Positions 48,876-61,128 of a DNA stretch of 64,000 bases are shown piece after piece. The stretch's first letter is position 1. Each line of letters begins with the position of its first letter. Position numbers and translations under genes: made by a program. The DNA comes from Anaeramoeba flamelloides (Eukaryota > Metamonada > Anaeramoebidae), in the NCBI GenBank assembly GCA_027625915.1, contig JANTQA010000032.1:6324001-6388000 (forward strand). Reading direction: 5' to 3'. Below the pieces are notes generated by a model, which was given only the letters and a program-made list of their open reading frames with translations, did not search any database and was not told where the DNA came from.

Positions 48876-49432
48876 CTTAAGGTTTACAATCCCTGAAATT
48901 TGAAATAAGATTATCTGGTGTAGGGTTCAGTGAATTGTTAATTTGGTTCTTAGCTGATCGATCTTGTGATTGATATGAGTTTTTAATAGTGGTTCAAAAT
49001 GGCAATTTTGGACAATTTATTTTTATTTCCAAATCCGAATTGAAGAATGCAAGATTAATAGATTGATAATTGTTCAAGAATAACTTTTGAATTTTGGGTT
49101 GTAGAAAAGAATCTTCATTTACTTTTTTGTCAATTAATCAAATTGAAAAATAAAATTTTTTAAAAGCTCCCAATAAAACCAAACTTAATTAAAATTTTCA
49201 ATCAACAACCTAAAAACCACATTTTTTTATAACTTAAGTTCCAGCCAATTAATCTTAAACTCTTCAATTTGGATTTCGGAAAAAAAAATAAATTGTCCAA
49301 AATTGCCATTTTGAACCACTATTAAAAACTCATATCAATCACAAGATCGATCAGCTAAGAACCAAATTAACTAGTTGTAACAAACGACACAAGATAATCT
49401 TATTTCAAATTTCAGGAATTGTAAACCTTAAG
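48876..49432. mobile_element. Foldback-type element with ~180 bp inverted arms
   Basis: Left arm from CTTAAGGTTTACAATCCCTG to about 49070 is mirrored by the right arm ending ATTGTAAACCTTAAG. Long exact stretches include GCTGATCGATCTTGTGATTG and TAGTGGTTCAAAATGGCAAT. The loop of roughly 180 bp is AT-rich with no frame. I see no clear target-site duplication, so it could be a long-TIR MITE or a local inverted duplication. Confidence 0.75.
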
Positions 49433-51192
49433 GGTTGGGTCATTATGAGTAAAAATAATGTTTTGAAATGGATTAAAAAAATTTTATAATTTTTATAAGT
49501 GTCTAATAACAATCAAAAACTAATCAACATGTGAAGCTTGATCGATCTCCAAAAAGCAATAATCAAAAAAGATGACATTTTTAGCAGAAAGCAGCGAAAG
49601 AGTAACACTCAATTCCCAATTTGAACGGTTGTAAATTATAATTTTGAAAATAGTTATGTCAGTTTTGAAGTGTCTCTCTTTGGCACTTTTTGAGATCTTG
49701 AAGATTTTTTTCATTCTTTTTTTACTATTTTCTCAAATACGTTTTTTTTTCTAAAGAATGTTCCAAAAGCTAAAATTTTTCGATTTTTAGGGTTTCAAAT
49801 AACCACTATAAATTTAATTAAATTGAATTAGATTGATTGTATACTTAAAGAAAACAATTTGTTTTCAATTGAAGAAATTAGTGTTTTCGAAATTCATAAA
49901 ATTAGAAATTGAATTTTTTTTAAAATAATTTGATTTTTTGGAATTTAGAATGCTTTTAAAACTTGTTTTTTTATTTGTGAATCTTTTAAAACTTTTTTTT
50001 TTGGTTAATTGGTTTTTTTGCCAATTTGATACCCCTCAAATTTTTTTTTTAACTTCTTCTCACAACATTTTTAAAAATTAAGTATTTTGATGCTAATACC
50101 TGTTCAAACTTAAGGTTCAAGTTAAATTATGAAGTATTTGGCGATTTTTCTCAAAAATTGAATTTAATTTTTAAAATACAAGTTCCTTTATATTTTAAAA
50201 AAGGGTGAAATGGCAGTTGTGAAGAGAGATCAAAATAATCAGGGGACTATTCTCATTTGTTGGTTATTTTTTCCTTGCTGGTAAAATATTAATTTGCACA
50301 AAATGTTTTTTTTTTCCCTTTCCAAACATTATTGGGTTTTAAATAAAAAAAATATTTATTATTATCTTTATTTTCAAATATTAAAATTTTATTTTTTTTC
50401 TAATATTTTTATTAAGAAATAAAAAATTAAAATATATATTTTTATGTCTACTTGTTATTTTTTTCGTTTTACTTTCTTAAGAGAAAATTTATTCTACAAA
50501 TAAATAATATAAAAATTGCAAAGGTTTACAATAGAACAGAAAAAAAATATGAAAAATTGAAATTATTATTAAAAAAATAGAGTATAATTGAATGTAATTG
50601 AGTTTTACTGAATTAAACTGATTAAAAATTCAATTAAGAATTGAAATAAAAATAACATAGATTATTCAAAAAAATACAGGAATCGGTCCGTAAAGACATA
50701 TTTAATATTATTATCCCAAATACTATTAGTATTATAAGAATAAAAATGTCAGATCTATCAGTTCTTCAAAAAAATAATTAAAGGGGGTTTTATTGTAAAA
50801 AATATCCCAGCTACCAATCTCAAAAAACATGCAATAATTTGTATTCTTAGACATCTGAAATAATTCATTTTTATCAACTAATTCAATTTCATCTTGGTAG
50901 AAGTCGTTTTGCGTATTTTATTGAACTAAAATTCAATTTATAAAAGTATTTGTCAAATCAAAAAAGTTTTAAAAATCAAAAATATCAAAAGTATCGAAAA
51001 TTTTAAAGAGAGACAATAAAGATAATCTCGAAAGCATATTACCAACAACCACTAGAACAACACACCCTTTTAAATATTGATTTAGTTTAGGAATATTTCA
51101 AAGATAAGAGTAAAGTTTACCAAAATGAAGAAACAATGGAAATTGAAAATGAGATAAAAATTTATATAACTATGGTGGGCTTATAAAAAAAG

Positions 51193-51209
51193 CCCCCCCC
51201 CCCCCCCCC
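51193..51209. repeat. Poly-C run of 17
   Basis: Seventeen consecutive C, unusual in this AT-rich window. It adjoins a weak + strand frame (TDQLIKEKKLILYLSLNKN onward). Confidence 0.9.
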
Positions 51210-53099
51210 TCCCTTTACTGATCAACTCATTAAAGAGAAGAAACTTATATTATATTTGTCTCTGAACAAAAATAACAAAGTGTTTTCAAACAAAAGGAAA
51301 CTGAATCGAAATTTTTATTCAAGTTCGATTCTTTCTTTTATTCTTTTATTAACCCAGACAAAGGAATAATCCAAGAAAATTTATCAAAAGACAAAAAAAA
51401 TAAGCAAAGTAAAATAATTAAAATATTATCTTAAAAAAAAATAAAACCTTTGTTAGACCAAATGAAAAATTTATCCTCTTTAGTTAGGTTTTCCATAAAA
51501 AAAAGAATAGAGGTCAATCAAATCTTTTTCTCAAATCTTTATTCTTCTAGAAATAATAAAAAAAAACTAGGCACTCTACCCCCTTTAATAACACCCGAAG
51601 AAACTTCTTCAATTTACAGTTGGTATAGAAACACGATATAAAGATTATCAATAACGAATAAAAATTACACAATCTTTTATTAATATTATTTACCCAACTC
51701 CCCTTGTTTTTTTATTTTTAAAAAATTGGGTAAATATACTTGAAAAAAATGTCAAATTGATTTTAAATGTGCTATTATAGTTAGATATTTCATATTTTAA
51801 TATTTTTTACATATTTTTTTGTTCAATTTGAAAAAAATAAAAAGTTTCAGAATTAAAATTTTTTTATGTTAAAATTGCATCAATTTTTTTTCCTAATATC
51901 AATTATTTCTGATTATTGTTCTTTGAAAAACAAATAAAAAATAAGGAAAATAATACTCATTAGGGATTTTCCCGATATTTATATAAAACAAATATAATAA
52001 ATACTTATATTTTCTTCAAAATTAAAAAACCCAAAATTTTTCGGTTTACGATTGGGATCAACAACATATAATATTTAGATATTAAATTGAAGATTGGATA
52101 AAAGATCAATAGAAATTAAAATGTTAATATAAGAATTATTTCCACTTTTTTATCTACATATTCATTTTTTTTACTTTTTTATTATCGATCTTGTATAAAA
52201 AATTTTTTTACATCATAATTGTATATCAAAAAAAAAAGTATCAAAATATTAAAAAAATGATTTCAATTTTGAAATTTCTGAATTAAAATATTTTATTCTA
52301 CATCCAAATAAAAATAATAAATGTAGTGATTCATCGAATATCAATAGGAACTTTTGACTGAAAAATCGGTTAAATTGATTCTTATATTTAAAATCAAAAC
52401 CTAATAACTAATTAAACTAAGATTACAACCTCTTAGTTTTATCCAACTTTGATATTTTAATTGTAAATATTTTGTAAAATTATTTTTTTTTGGATTTTTT
52501 GTTGTTATACTTTTCCCTTTTCTGTGAAATTGGATTTACAATTTTAATATTATGTATTAAAGTAGTTAAAAGAACCCCATTTTCAGAAATATTTTTTGAC
52601 CAGTGAAAATATGTAATAAAATATTTCTAAAATTTTTCTTTTTTGTTATTATTTTACAATTAAACTCAGATTGAAAAATTTTTTCTATTTTAACATTTTT
52701 TTCCAGGAAACACAAAATTAACCATTTAGCTTAATTCTTTTAAAGTCTGGATAAATGAACCACCCAAAAAATTATTTCAAATAATAATATACCAAATACC
52801 CACCTTGTTGTCTATGCTATTTTATGTATATTGTATTTAGCTTTTTTTCCTTCTCTTTTGTTATTTTTTATAATTTTTTTTCTTTCTTAAATACATTTTT
52901 GAACCTTATATGTATTATAAAATCCTATAAAAGAATGAACAATCTCATCTTTTGAATAAATATAATTAAAGAACTTTTTAATGTAAACCCCATTTCATTC
53001 AAAAGTACCACAAAAAAAATACCCCTTTTTATAATAAACAAACACAAGATTGTATAGAAATAAGAGAAATCATAAAATTCGGATTATAGTTGATATTCG

Positions 53100-53300
53100 A
53101 TAAAGAAAACCCTGGAAAAAATATAAATTTCCAAAAAATAAAAAATGTTAAAGAATATTTTAGTACCATTCATTGAAATGTCTCTTGAAAAATTTCTCAA
53201 TTTCTTTGGAAAATTAGAATTTTTGACAATAAGATTTTTTAATTTTAAATGTATGAATTTCTAAAGGAATAACTGAACCTCAATTTCTGATAAAATAAAA
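53100..53300 (-). repeat. Dispersed repeat R3, inverted partial copy
   Basis: The reverse complement matches 60360-60470 and 62880-62990, with GAGACATTTCAATGAATGGT and AATTTCTAAAGGAA-type blocks. Confidence 0.6.
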
Positions 53301-53416
53301 ATTTTCACGAATAAAATTTTTCATATTATAGATGCACCCATTTAAAAAGAAAACACAGAACAATAATTTTCTTAATTTTAATTTGAAGTTTCAGACATTT
53401 TTTATTTTCAAATTTA

Positions 53417-53422
<6 letters not shown>

Positions 53423-53458
<36 letters not shown>
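53423..53458. repeat. Poly-A run of 36
   Basis: Uninterrupted A run; length may be affected by sequencing. No retro-element body is recognisable upstream. Confidence 0.9.
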
Positions 53459-53460
<2 letters not shown>

Positions 53461-54289
53461 ACAAAATTAGAAAAAAGAAAAAATCAAAAAAAAAAAAATT
53501 TCCAAGATGAGAAAAAATGATCAGTTTTAAAAATGAAAATTTATTTTGTGAAGAATAATGAATTCAACTTATAAAATATGTTCCCGTTATTCAATAAAAC
53601 TGGACCAGTTTGACAGAAAAAGAGTTTAAAATACTCTTGAGTTATACATTCATTGAAAGAATTACTTAATTAATGAAAAAAAAAACAATTTCGAAAGAAA
53701 AAAAGGTAAGTAGAAAAATAATTAAAGGTAAATAATACTAATTATAATCAATATATAATCTGCATTAAATTAAATATTTTTTTTCAGTATATCAATAGTT
53801 TTTAATTTTTTCATTCAATTATTATTATTATTTTCTATGATAATCTTTTAATTATTTTTCTTCGTATCTTTTTTTTTTTTTTTTTTTTATTTTTAATAAA
53901 CTTTTATTTAATTATTCCTTTCTCTCAAAAATAAGAATAAAAGAAAATATTCTATTTTTATCCACTCAAATTATTTGAAATAAATAATATGGCTTTGATT
54001 AATAGAAAATGCAAAAATCTATCCATATTATTGCATCTGAATATATACCTTGAAATTTGAAGAATTTCTGAGATAATTCAAAACACTTGATCAACAAGAA
54101 AAATAATATATATATAATAAATTCATTTTCATGGCCAAATTAAAAAATATCCATTGTCATTAGGTTTCACAGGATTTGAAAGAATTGAGTAAAATCCTTG
54201 ATTTTAAAAATCCTTTCTATTTCTGGAAAACCGTCGTTAGTTTTTTTTTAATTTGAGAAATTAAAAAAAGCTAGGCACTTGACAACACG

Positions 54290-54700
54290 TACCCAGAATT
54301 CACAGGAGGAGTAAAAAACCGATAGAAAGATTATCGATTAAAGATAAAAATTCCACAATAGTGATTAATAATTGGTATTTCACCATCGTTAGGTTTTTTT
54401 TTAATTTAAAAGAATAGAGTTATATCTTTGATTTTGCTCAATTCTTTTGAATAAAAAAAAACCTATACACTATCTCTCAGAGTGAGGCACTCTGTACCTC
54501 AATTTAAATATTTTTTTTACTATTTTAAGTATTTTTTTGTTTTCACTTTATTTTTATTATTTTTTCTTTATTATCTGAAGTTTTCTAACCATAAGAGCTA
54601 TGATAAAAAATTCCTGACAAGTGCAATAAATTCAATAATTTTGATTAGTATGTTGAAGAGTTTAGGTGTAATTTTTCTTAGAATAACTTTTTCGTCTAGA
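54290..54700. repeat. Dispersed repeat copy (partner 23040-23470)
   Basis: Shares CCGATAGAAAGATTAT, GTTTTCTAACCATAAGAGCT and flanking tracts with 23040-23470. On the minus strand the adjacent sequence reads open through DSSICVLGANVFLGDSNKLS and LDEKVILRKITPKLFNIL (about 54790-54620), preceded by a TAG that could be a splice acceptor. This suggests a relic or an unrecognised exon. Confidence 0.55.
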
Positions 54701-54967
54701 AAATCCATTATTTTACTCAATTTATTTGAATCACCCAAAAAAACATTGGCACCCAAGACACAAATCGATGAATCCACAAATAGATTTAATGGCTCCTACC
54801 TTAAACAATAAAAATAAAAAAAAAAAAGGATTTGTATTTTTCTTATACCATACCAAACTTAACTTTTGAATAATACAAAACAATTGGTAATTTAATTCTT
54901 TTTCTCAAACCCAATAAAAAAAAATTAAAAATAATCATAAAAAAAAAGATATTTATCCAATCTAGAT

Positions 54968-57817
54968 TTATTTTTGTTTTTTGGTCTCTAAAACAATTTT
55001 CCTTTTTGGTAATAATTTTAAATAATATTTTGCAATTTTTTCAATTTTATCTTTCGAGGATACACCTTTGGCCATTTTTTTATTTAGCGTTCTCTCAAAA
55101 TGGTTTAAATAAAATTCACTTGCAATGTTGGTGTAATTTCCAGAACTTAATACAAATTCTGTATTATCGATATCTTTCAAATCAAACACAACGCGGGCTG
55201 CGCTACATACCATGGATTTTAAAGGATAACATTCATTTGTACCCTGTAAGCAAACCGTTTCAGAATTGCCACCATATTCTACGCTTTTTGAATTAAAAGC
55301 CAATTTTGCAGCTTCCGATTTCACTGAAAAGGGGTGCAAAAGTTCAAGTTTGTGAATTTTGCCATATGTCCATTGGTCTAATTGGCGCACTGATAATCCT
55401 TTCCTCTCTTTCCAAAAAGTTATTGCATTTAAAAACGAATGCTCAAGGAGATAATTAACCCCACCAGCATTTTGAACCCAAATGGACTCTTGGGGGCTGT
55501 TTAATAGATTATTAATAATTTCGTATGAAAAAACTTTAAAAGAGTTTTGTGTTTGATAAAGCGAACTGATGGTATTTCCAAAAAGTAAAGAGATACCACT
55601 TCGATCACCTTCATTTTTGATACTTGACAAAAGAAGCAGTTTATAAAATTCAATTCTAATGGTTTCATATAATGATGCGCCTACAGAATCAACATCCATA
55701 TTACAGTCCCAAATTTTTAATTTATTCCATAAGATCCCAATTTGTTTATTTTTATGTGAGTTAAGGAAATGATCATATTTGCTTTTTAATATATTTTGAA
55801 ATCTTTGTCCATTTAACGATTTCATATCCCAACAAATATCCATCAAATTCTGCGTATCTATTTTCGAATTGTTAGATGGACTATTTACATTTACATTTAC
55901 CTTGGCATTCACATTCTCAGCACCATCCCCATCGCCGACACCACTTAGCCTGCCAGAGCCAACATCCAAATCACTGTTAATTAATTTTCGAATCAAGAGG
56001 GATATTCTGTCGGCTCTTACGTCATTAACAAAATCTTTACCTAGAAATGGCCAATCACCCTTGATAAGGTTATTTGAACTCACGATATAACCACACTCTG
56101 GGTTTATTATATGGGGCAATTTCTCAAATGGGAGAAAATTTTTTACATGATATTCAGATAACCAGCCTGGGAGTATCGGGTATTGTGAAAATTTCCCTTC
56201 TTTTTCCTGGAATTTACCGGTCATTTGATAAGCAATATTACCTTCCTGATCAGCAAAAACTAGATTTAGAGACACTGGCTCCAAATGGCTTAAACTTTCA
56301 CGGATTTGATAAATATCCTTGCCTTTGGAGATATTTCGTATAACAGAGAAATTTGTTATGCCTGGCCTTGAGGGAAGTGTGGACATACTAAATACAGACA
56401 ATTTTAATAACTCTTTATCTTTATCAAGAGCTTCTTGCTTTAAAGGGTCATAAAATAAAATTGGCCCATGGCACGTTTTCATAACATTATATGAAAAGGG
56501 TTTTTTTTCTCCTTTAATTGCGATTTTTTCTTCCACAATCTCGGCTTTGTGCCACTTGCCATCATAAAAATACCTTCTCCCTTTAACTTTCTCAGCATAA
56601 ATCGTTTCCGTGTTCGCTATTGTCAAGGTGACGCCCCAAGCAACATCCTCTGTTCTTCCTATCGTCGTTAATGGTGTTCCGGGAACCATTAGCCCCATCA
56701 CCTCTATTTTCTTCACTTTGCTTTGATTTATTTCCTTTGTTTCATTCGTTATTTTTGTTTTCTTTGTTTTATTAATTTCATTTGTTTCCTTAGTTTCATT
56801 AGTTTCATTAGTTTCATTTGTTTCATTTGTTTTCTTGAATTCTTTTGCTTTCTTTTTTTTATTCTTTGATAAATTCAGGTTCTCTTTTGGGATTAATTTG
56901 CCCCTGTTCATACTGTTTTCACTTTCGATCGAGACGTGAATAAAATAAAAAGCCGAGGGATTTGACGAATCTAAGTGTGGATCAGAACACAAAATTGGCT
57001 GCCCAGTGGTTGAGTGCTTTCCTGAGACTGCAAAGCAGTTGGATCCGCCAAAGCCATTCAACATTACCTTGGAATTTCCACAATTAAAATCTTTACACAG
57101 CTCCTGGAAATCTAAGTGTGTGCCCTTAAATATTTGGGACTTTGGTAAATTCTTATGATACTCCAATTCATACAACGCATCCTCTCCAAACTTGGAAATG
57201 ATTTCGTTTCGGCAAATGTTGCCAACAAAGCCAAAATTCATTTGGACACACAACAACCGAAAGATTAAGAGACAGTCTTCAATGTTCCAAGGTTCAAATT
57301 GGGTTTTTAATAATTTGAATTCAATTGGTAATTTCTTTCTCATTAACTGATTCTTCACACAATAATTAATCCCATTAATATAACTACTCAAGAGAATTCT
57401 TTCCTTTTGGGTCAAGTTTTTTGCATCATTAGACGCAATTTGCTTCAACCCTAATGTGCGGAAATAGATGTCGCTTGATAAAATTTGCTCAGATCTTCCA
57501 AGAATTTCACTTAATGTCCCATTGCCCATCCTTTTGGAAATCTCCATTTGAAAGAGCCTATCCTGTGCCTGGCAATAACCAATTCCGTAATACCCATCAC
57601 ACTCATTGGATGCAAGAACATGCGCAACACCATATTTGTCACGAACGATTTCTATAGGGCTTGTTAAGTTTTCTTCAACGATTATTTCGCCAGAGTAATC
57701 TGGTAGTACTTTTTTTGATCGCAAATATAAATAATGTGCGATCAAATTGTCCTTTTTGATCGCTGTGTAGAAAATTATCAAAATGAGAAGAATTAAACAT
57801 AGAATGGTAATAATCAT
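54968..57817 (-). CDS. Penicillin-acylase-family N-terminal nucleophile hydrolase, membrane-anchored (949 aa)
   Basis: Intronless. The family hydrolyses amide bonds of acylated small molecules (penicillin G acylase, acyl-homoserine-lactone acylases); the substrate here is unknown. Residues 1-20 are a hydrophobic helix (MIITILCLILLILIIFYTAI) serving as signal peptide or anchor. The alpha-chain motif GYCQAQDRLFQMEISKR is at 80-96. The nucleophile is Ser259 in GFGGSNCFAVSG, the residue that becomes the beta-chain N-terminus after autocleavage. DPHL (279-282), PGTPLTTIGR (379-388) and AWGVT (393-397) follow as in the family. Two low-complexity insertions interrupt the beta chain: an NET/KET repeat at ~310-372 and an acidic/Asn segment with GVGDGDGAENVNAKVNVNVN. 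These are typical of AT-rich protist genomes and suggest loops. GGNSETVC near the C-terminus fits the family. Codon use is AT-biased like the host, so any bacterial origin would be old. Longer than typical (~750-850 aa) mainly because of the insertions. Confidence 0.92.
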   Translation of the reverse strand: MIITILCLILLILIIFYTAIKKDNLIAHYLYLRSKKVLPDYSGEIIVEENLTSPIEIVRDKYGVAHVLASNECDGYYGIGYCQAQDRLFQMEISKRMGNGTLSEILGRSEQILSSDIYFRTLGLKQIASNDAKNLTQKERILLSSYINGINYCVKNQLMRKKLPIEFKLLKTQFEPWNIEDCLLIFRLLCVQMNFGFVGNICRNEIISKFGEDALYELEYHKNLPKSQIFKGTHLDFQELCKDFNCGNSKVMLNGFGGSNCFAVSGKHSTTGQPILCSDPHLDSSNPSAFYFIHVSIESENSMNRGKLIPKENLNLSKNKKKKAKEFKKTNETNETNETNETKETNEINKTKKTKITNETKEINQSKVKKIEVMGLMVPGTPLTTIGRTEDVAWGVTLTIANTETIYAEKVKGRRYFYDGKWHKAEIVEEKIAIKGEKKPFSYNVMKTCHGPILFYDPLKQEALDKDKELLKLSVFSMSTLPSRPGITNFSVIRNISKGKDIYQIRESLSHLEPVSLNLVFADQEGNIAYQMTGKFQEKEGKFSQYPILPGWLSEYHVKNFLPFEKLPHIINPECGYIVSSNNLIKGDWPFLGKDFVNDVRADRISLLIRKLINSDLDVGSGRLSGVGDGDGAENVNAKVNVNVNSPSNNSKIDTQNLMDICWDMKSLNGQRFQNILKSKYDHFLNSHKNKQIGILWNKLKIWDCNMDVDSVGASLYETIRIEFYKLLLLSSIKNEGDRSGISLLFGNTISSLYQTQNSFKVFSYEIINNLLNSPQESIWVQNAGGVNYLLEHSFLNAITFWKERKGLSVRQLDQWTYGKIHKLELLHPFSVKSEAAKLAFNSKSVEYGGNSETVCLQGTNECYPLKSMVCSAARVVFDLKDIDNTEFVLSSGNYTNIASEFYLNHFERTLNKKMAKGVSSKDKIEKIAKYYLKLLPKRKIVLETKKQK

Positions 57818-58756
57818 CGGAATAAAAATTCAGAAATAAGAAAAAAATGAGTGAGTTTTTTGCTTCAAACATTGCTTTTTCTAATTTTTTATGAGATCTT
57901 GATCTTCTGTCACAGTACTTGAATAGAATTTCAAACTAATTTAGAATTTATTTCTCCAAAATGATTTTTTTTTGGGTGATTTTTTCTGGTTGTAAAATGT
58001 AACTTTTTTTAATTAGAATTTAGGATTTTTATTTTTGAGATCAAAAGTGAAATTTAAAAATTAAATAAACCGTTTTATTTTTAATAAAGGCTTTTAATGA
58101 TTTTGTTAACCATCTTGTTATTAAGTTTATTGTAACTCACTCTTTTTATTACACTTACATGTTTTTCCAACTAAAAATTTGTTTTTTTATTTCAACCTTT
58201 TGATCTACTTTGAGATATCTAGCGAACCGGTTTGAAAATTTCAAGTCCTTAAAGAAAGAATTACTCTTTCGAAATATTTTTTTTTTTTAATTTTTGTTAC
58301 AAAGTAAAACGAATAAAAATTCCCAATTCAGTTTGTGAGTGTATAATAAAGAAAAATTGATGAAATTGCCTTCACTATTCTTGAAAAAATATTTCGATAA
58401 TCAAAGCAAAATTTTTGCCATTCATTAAAAAGTAACTTAATTTATTTTTTCTTCCCCAATGGTTATTGACTAATTATTAACACAAAGTCTACAATTAAGC
58501 TCGATAAAAAAAATTTGTTTATCAACTTTAGAGAAATGAGTTTATCATTTGTAAATAGAAGTTCATTTTTCCCCATTGAAATTTTCCATTAAAAAGATTT
58601 AATCCTTTTTTTCATTTAATTTTTTTGATTGTAAAAAATGAAAAAGAAAATGCTGTGAAAAAATTTTTATTCTGAAGCAATCATAATTTGAGTAATTTCT
58701 GAGAGTTACTATGAAGCAAATAATCTTGAAACTTTTAATCTTATTTAAAAATACCA

Positions 58757-59660
58757 GAATAATAAATCAAATATTGAATCTCTGAAAATCTGGAAACAAT
58801 TGATCATTTATTTTATTCACAAACATTTATTAAATTTCTTGAAATTTAAAAGATTAGGGGATATTCCGTTTCAAACACAAAGGGTATATAAACAATAAAT
58901 TATAAGTATTGTTATCATTTATTTTTATAATTATTTTTTATTAGAATTATTAATTTGAATTGTTTTATTTGTTAGGAAAAATTACAAAAAAATGAGAAAT
59001 AAATAAAAAAAACTATTGATATTGCTAATCCTTGGAATATTGCTATCAGATTGAAAGAATTAAGATTAGGCTATTAATTACAGATTAAAAATAATTAAAT
59101 TATAAAGTATTTCTGCCAATTAAAAGTTGAATTTCAAAGTTTTAAAGATTTTTCGGAGAATTTTTAATTTAATGGTTTGATGGTTTTTCCCATATGTTTG
59201 AGTTCACAAAAAAAAAAAATGATTTAACTGTTCTTAAAATAAAGCAATTAAATTATTTTTGAGTTTCAAAAAATTATTGTAATTTTTTTAGGAAATTAGG
59301 TGTATTTTTTATTAATTATACTTAATTATTGGATAAGTTAGTGATTTAATTTTTAAAGTGTATTTTAGAACACTCCCTTGACATACAATAAGATTTCTTT
59401 CTTCCATAAATGGGGATAATTTTTTTTTTTGTATATAATTCTGAAATATATTTGGATTTTTGAAAATTTCAAAAAATACATAAATGATCAAAACTTTTAA
59501 AAACAATATTTCATTTCAGAAAATTACATTATATCGAAAGTTTGGCCTTGGAAGTAATCAGATTTTTACTTTTATTTGAAATTTCAAGATGAGGTAATTT
59601 TTTTTTTTGAATTGACTCTTAAATAAACTAGAAAAGTTTTTTAGGTTACTATCCCCATTA
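58757..59660. repeat. Dispersed repeat R2, short copy
   Basis: Direct repeat of 28660-30545 lacking the MITE and the ~0.8 kb segment present there. Useful as an empty-site reference. Confidence 0.75.
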
Positions 59661-60049
59661 AAGAGATTAATTCCAGTCAATATTTTGAGTTTTATATTGA
59701 GGAATGTGAGGTTAAAGGTTTGGGTGAATCCCTCTTTTTTTTTTTTTTTTTTTCTTTTTATGAAAAGAAACTAAGGCTTCATTAGAATGTACATTTTAAT
59801 AAATGGATAGTCAAGATATATTAAAAACAGTAACCAAATAAGAGGATAACACACTATTTTGAATATTATCTCTTTTGAAAAAAACAATTAAGAATACTTT
59901 CTAATTCGTTAGTTCTAAAAAACTATTTAATAAATTGAGATCAATTAAATTTCTTTCTCAAAAAAAAATATTCTTAGGCGAAAGTAAGAAATTAGAGTAA
60001 CAATAAATTGAGTATACATAAAGTGAGTTGTTATTAAAGCCCTGTACTA

Positions 60050-60209
60050 GACTTTTTTCTGTCAAAGGAGCCCAGTTTTATTGAAGAAATGGAAGACATT
60101 CTATGAGTTTAATTCATTACTCTTATCAAACTAAAATTTTCAATTTTTAGATCAAAATCATTTTTTCTCATTTTGTTAAATTTTGTTTTTTTTTGTTTCT
60201 TTCTTTTTG

Positions 60210-60243
<34 letters not shown>

Positions 60244-60600
60244 TTTTTTTTAAAATTAACTTTGAAAAAAAAAATGTTTGAAAAACGAAATAAACATTAA
60301 GAAAAGTTAATCTTTGTCTGTTCTTTTAAAATTCATACATTTACAAGTAAAAAATCTTATTATCAAGGATTTTAATTTCCTATAGAAAATGAGAATTTTG
60401 CACGAGACGTTCCAATGAATGGTACCCAAAAAATTTTTTAACATTTTTTTTTTTTTTTTTGAAATTTATGGTTTGTTCAGAGAGTTCTTTGATAATTATG
60501 AACTCTTACTAGAAGTTTATTATTTCTCGCATTTCTAAACAATCTAAGTTTGGTTTATTATTAAAAATAAAGTGAATTTTTCATTTTTGGCTGCCCCCCT
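60050..60600. repeat. Dispersed repeat R3, copy A
   Basis: Direct repeat of 62590-63145: TATGAGTTTAATTCATTA, TTTAATTTCCT..GAAAAT and AAGTTTATTATT blocks align, with T-run length differences. Confidence 0.65.
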
Positions 60601-60931
60601 TTGAGTGAAATGGAGTTTATAAATATTAAATAGTTCAAAAGATTCTAAAAAATATATGATAAATATTATTGCGAAATAAATTATTGGATTTTTTACAAAG
60701 GATCAAAATAATAAAATTATCATTTTGACATTTTTATTAATTCCTTTTCCAAATCTAAAAATAGTAACCCAAAATAACTGTATCACAATACTTAGTAGTT
60801 CATATTTAGAACTTCCAACAATTAATTATTTTTTCATTTTTTTTTTTTTTTAATTTTAAAGATTATTTAAATAATTTATAACATAAAAACCCCAGACACT
60901 TATTTAGTTTTTTTTTTTAATTTTTGAAATA

Positions 60932-61128
60932 CAGTCAGTTCCACTTTTAAGGAACAAACTTTCAACGAAATTTAAGGCACAATAAAAATCTCAAATTAAG
61001 GCACAAAATTCAGATTCTAGTAAAATAAATTGTAAAAGAAAAAAATTATAAATTTTGTACCTTAATTTGAGATTTTCTTGTGCCTTAAATTCCGTTGCTA
61101 GTTTGTGCCTTAAAAGTGAAACTGACTG
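60932..61128. mobile_element. Palindromic TA-flanked MITE (CAGT family), best-preserved copy 7
   Basis: Starts CAGTCAGTTCCACTTTTAAG, ends AAAAGTGAAACTGACTG, with TA on both sides. Each arm carries three TTAAGGCACAA-like units about 25 bp apart; the two arms meet at a TAAAATAAATTGTAAAAGA centre. Ends and target fit Tc1/mariner-type MITEs. Confidence 0.9.

Larger units (their letters stand above)
47409..54967. other. 7.6 kb gene-free stretch
   Basis: Contains the foldback element (48876-49432), weak frames at 49520-49714 and 51210-51641, a 17-C run (51193-51209), an inverted copy of the 60050 repeat (53100-53300), a 36-A run (53423-53458) and a copy of the 23040 repeat (54290-54700). No gene is supported. 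Confidence 0.55.

Noticed and set aside
53423-53458. Poly-A tail of a retrotransposed copy
   Set aside because: No gene or LINE/SINE body is recognisable upstream, and A runs are common throughout the window.
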